From Planctomycetaceae bacterium (GTDB taxonomy: Bacteria; Planctomycetota; Planctomycetia; Planctomycetales; Planctomycetaceae): DNA of 64,000 nucleotides. The notes under the pieces are model-generated. The model made no database searches. It was not told where the DNA came from and saw nothing but the letters and a program-made list of their open reading frames with translations. Location of the stretch: assembly GCA_019636285.1 (NCBI GenBank), contig JAHBXV010000001.1, positions 1-64,000 on the forward strand, in the 5' to 3' direction. Made by a program: the position numbers and the translations under genes. Below are positions 62,431-64,000 of this stretch, piece after piece; positions within the stretch are counted from its first letter, which is position 1; every line of letters begins with the position of its first letter.

Positions 62431-63042
62431 CTACGGAAGCAGTTTGGCGAGGTCGGCGTGCGGCCGCGGAATCACGTCGGCCAGAATGAGCTTTCCGCCG
62501 AGGCGTTCGACCGTCTGGCGGCCCACTTCGATCGCGGTCTGCACGGCCGCGACGTCGCCGCGAACCATGATGGTCACATAGGCAGCGCCGATTTTCTCTT
62601 TGCCAGCCAGCACGACGTTCGACGACTTGAGCATGTCGTCGGTCGCATGCAAAGCCGCAACCAGTCCCTGAGTTTCCAACAGGCCCAACGCGTTCGTGGC
62701 GCTCATGGTCGATTCTTCTCTCGGAATGCGATTGTCGTAACTGCCCAACAGCGGGCTCAGGACAGGTTTCGGGTTGGCCAGTTCCCAGGTGACATCCAGC
62801 GGAGCGGGCAGAATCGAAACGAGGCCGTCGCTTCCCATGCGACGCGCCAGCTCAATTCCCTGTTCGGCCGCCGCCGCCACGGCGCTGACCGTGCCAACGA
62901 GCTTGATGCACTGCGCCGCGCTGTCGGCGCTTTCGATTCCCAGAATCCGCACATCCGCCGTCTTCGCGCAACGATCCGCCACCACGAACGATGGGGCCAG
63001 ATTATTGATTTCCAGCAGTGCCAGGCTGAAACGATCGGGCAT
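62431..63042 (-). CDS. Tandem BMC-domain microcompartment shell protein (BMC-T type)
   Basis: 203 aa made of two BMC domains. Domain 1 (about 1-105) has SLALLEINNLAPSFVVADRC and the glycine-rich VAAAAEQGIELARRMGSDGL. Domain 2 (about 112-203) has MSATNALGLLETQGLVAALH, KIGAAYVTIMVRGDVAAVQT and RLGGKLILADVIPRPHADL, and resembles a stand-alone BMC-H. Tandem BMC proteins form pseudohexameric trimers in the shell. No aldolase, aldehyde dehydrogenase or BMC-P gene is in the visible neighbourhood. An internal Met (at about 62706) could give the single-domain form. Confidence 0.88.
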   Translation of the reverse strand: MPDRFSLALLEINNLAPSFVVADRCAKTADVRILGIESADSAAQCIKLVGTVSAVAAAAEQGIELARRMGSDGLVSILPAPLDVTWELANPKPVLSPLLGSYDNRIPREESTMSATNALGLLETQGLVAALHATDDMLKSSNVVLAGKEKIGAAYVTIMVRGDVAAVQTAIEVGRQTVERLGGKLILADVIPRPHADLAKLLP

Positions 63043-63371
63043 GAGCGACTCTGTGTTTGCACCACGTCGACGGACAGCGGAATTTCAAACTTCCGCCGAG
63101 TTCAGGCGCTGGAAACTTGTGACGAATCCCGCGGTTAAGACCCGCGCGACCTATCGCTTTTCGGCCCCCAACGGCGCAACTTTGGCAGACTCTGCGGATT
63201 TCGGCAACTGTGCGGCCAGTCGCGAGCGACCGGAAACACCAACGCCTGGTGTTCCTATCGAACGCCGACGGCGTTTCGGACGACTCGGCGTCGCATTCGT
63301 TCTCCAACGACGTTTGGGTAAGCTGTGCCGCGTGTTTCTTTTCCGAAACCATTCTGGCAGCGAAATGATCC
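63043..63371. other. 329-bp divergent intergenic region
   Basis: This lies between the BMC gene and the methyltransferase gene. It holds only a short hairpin AACGCC-GAC-GGCGTT (63261-63275). No clear promoter is assigned. Overlapping open frames are not coding-like. Confidence 0.4.
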
Positions 63372-64000
63372 ATGTCTGACGAACGACAGGCCCTGGCCGC
63401 CATGATTTCCGGCTACTGGATCTCACAGGCCATTCATGTCGCCGCGAAACTGGGGATCGCCGATCACCTGGTCGACGGCCCCACCTCGGCGGAGAAGCTC
63501 TCGCAAGAACTAGGCTGCCTCCCCGAACCGCTTCATCGCTTGCTGCGGGCGCTTTCCAGCATCGGAATCTTTGCCGCCGCCGACGATGGCCGCTATTCGC
63601 TCACACCCCGCGCCGAATTTCTCCGCAGCGATCATCCGGCCACCGTTCGCCCGATGGCGATCATGCTGGGCGGCGTGCAGTACGCCAGTTGGGGAGAACT
63701 GGAGTATTCCCTGGCAACGGGGAAGACAGGTTTCTCGAAGTTGCATGGCCAGGGACTGTTCGACTATCTCGGCGAACATCCCGAAGAGGCCGCCGTCTTT
63801 GATGCGGCGATGACGGCGATCCACGGAACCGAAACGCAAGCCGTTCTCGAAGCCTATCCGCTCGAGAGTGCGAAGAAGCTGGTCGACGTCGGCGGCGGAA
63901 ACGGTTCGCAGTTGATCGAGATGCTCGAACACGCTCCCCATCTCGAAGGAATTTTGTTCGATCTTCCGCATGTCGCCAGTCGAGCCGAACCCGTGCTTCA
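63372..64000 (+). CDS. Class I SAM-dependent O-methyltransferase, partial (runs off the window)
   Basis: First 209 residues visible from ATG 63372 (MSDERQALAAMISGYWISQA). The N-terminal dimerisation domain of the O-methyltransferase family 2 type is clear: VAAKLGIADHLVDGPTSAEK, LHRLLRALSSIGIFAAADDG, YSLTPRAEFLRS. The SAM-binding motif LVDVGGGNGSQLIEML begins near residue 177 and the start of the next strand is FDLPHV. It probably methylates a small molecule; the substrate is unknown. The 3' end is beyond 64000. Confidence 0.9.
   Translation, partial: MSDERQALAAMISGYWISQAIHVAAKLGIADHLVDGPTSAEKLSQELGCLPEPLHRLLRALSSIGIFAAADDGRYSLTPRAEFLRSDHPATVRPMAIMLGGVQYASWGELEYSLATGKTGFSKLHGQGLFDYLGEHPEEAAVFDAAMTAIHGTETQAVLEAYPLESAKKLVDVGGGNGSQLIEMLEHAPHLEGILFDLPHVASRAEPVL

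Overview
The window looks like a chromosome segment of a planctomycete (Planctomycetota), probably Planctomycetales. Several features point that way: a Ser/Thr protein kinase with leucine-rich repeats next to an ECF sigma factor of the planctomycete type, ThuA and SMP-30 family secreted proteins, a formylglycine-enzyme-like secreted protein, a sulfatase-fold protein, a tandem bacterial-microcompartment (BMC) shell protein, McsA/McsB, and REP-like GTGGCACGCCC / GCCACTGGC inverted repeats. No species can be assigned from the sequence alone.

Layout. 0.1-2.8 kb: K+ channel with RCK domains, and a CHAD protein. 2.8-7.3 kb (minus): ECF sigma factor, secreted protein, transmembrane Ser/Thr kinase. 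7.6-7.9 kb: a structured element and tRNA-Ser(CGA). 8.2-15.9 kb: an unrecognised protein, an esterase/SMP-30 fusion, a ThuA protein and a GH63-like glucosidase. 15.9-19.4 kb (minus): SDR, CoA-transferase and thiolase operon for short-chain or ketone-body metabolism. 19.6-23.4 kb (plus): TetR regulator with a palindromic operator inside its own promoter, then a DevBCA-like ABC exporter. 23.4-35.5 kb: sulfotransferase, McsB/McsA, a degenerate sulfatase, an aminotransferase, SufS/SufU, a TIM-barrel isomerase, a GT-C membrane protein and an isochorismatase-like hydrolase. 35.7-40.7 kb: FGE-like protein, ribosomal protein S1, RmlD-like protein, KduD-like SDR. 57.6-64 kb: CoaB, double GNAT, split transketolase, epimerase, tandem BMC protein and a truncated O-methyltransferase.

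The main discovery is a 16.9-kb integrated element (about 40634-57526). It is inserted at the 3' end of the SDR gene at 39911-40672. At the left end the element supplies a replacement 3' end, so the gene still ends ...GSVIVADGGWLSR. At the right end the displaced original 3' end survives as a 14-codon fragment encoding GSVIAIDGAWLSR, 61 bp before coaB. A 10-bp core (AGCGTGATCG) is shared by both junctions, and GGGAGTCAA arm-type boxes lie inside both ends, next to a tyrosine integrase. Before insertion the SDR and coaB were probably adjacent.

The element reads almost entirely leftward. Early genes are the integrase, an excisionase-like HTH protein, several small coupled genes and a RepA-like ATPase. 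Late genes include a coiled-coil protein, an HExxH protein, an extremely cysteine-rich protein and a tail tape-measure protein. I recognise no large terminase, portal or major capsid gene, so it may be a satellite, a tail-like device or a divergent or decayed prophage. Three further clusters of palindromic boxes sit at its transcription-unit boundaries: GCGTTAGC (54.9 kb), GTACGG (51.8 kb) and GTTGCA-N3-TGCAAC hairpins (42.8-43.0 kb).
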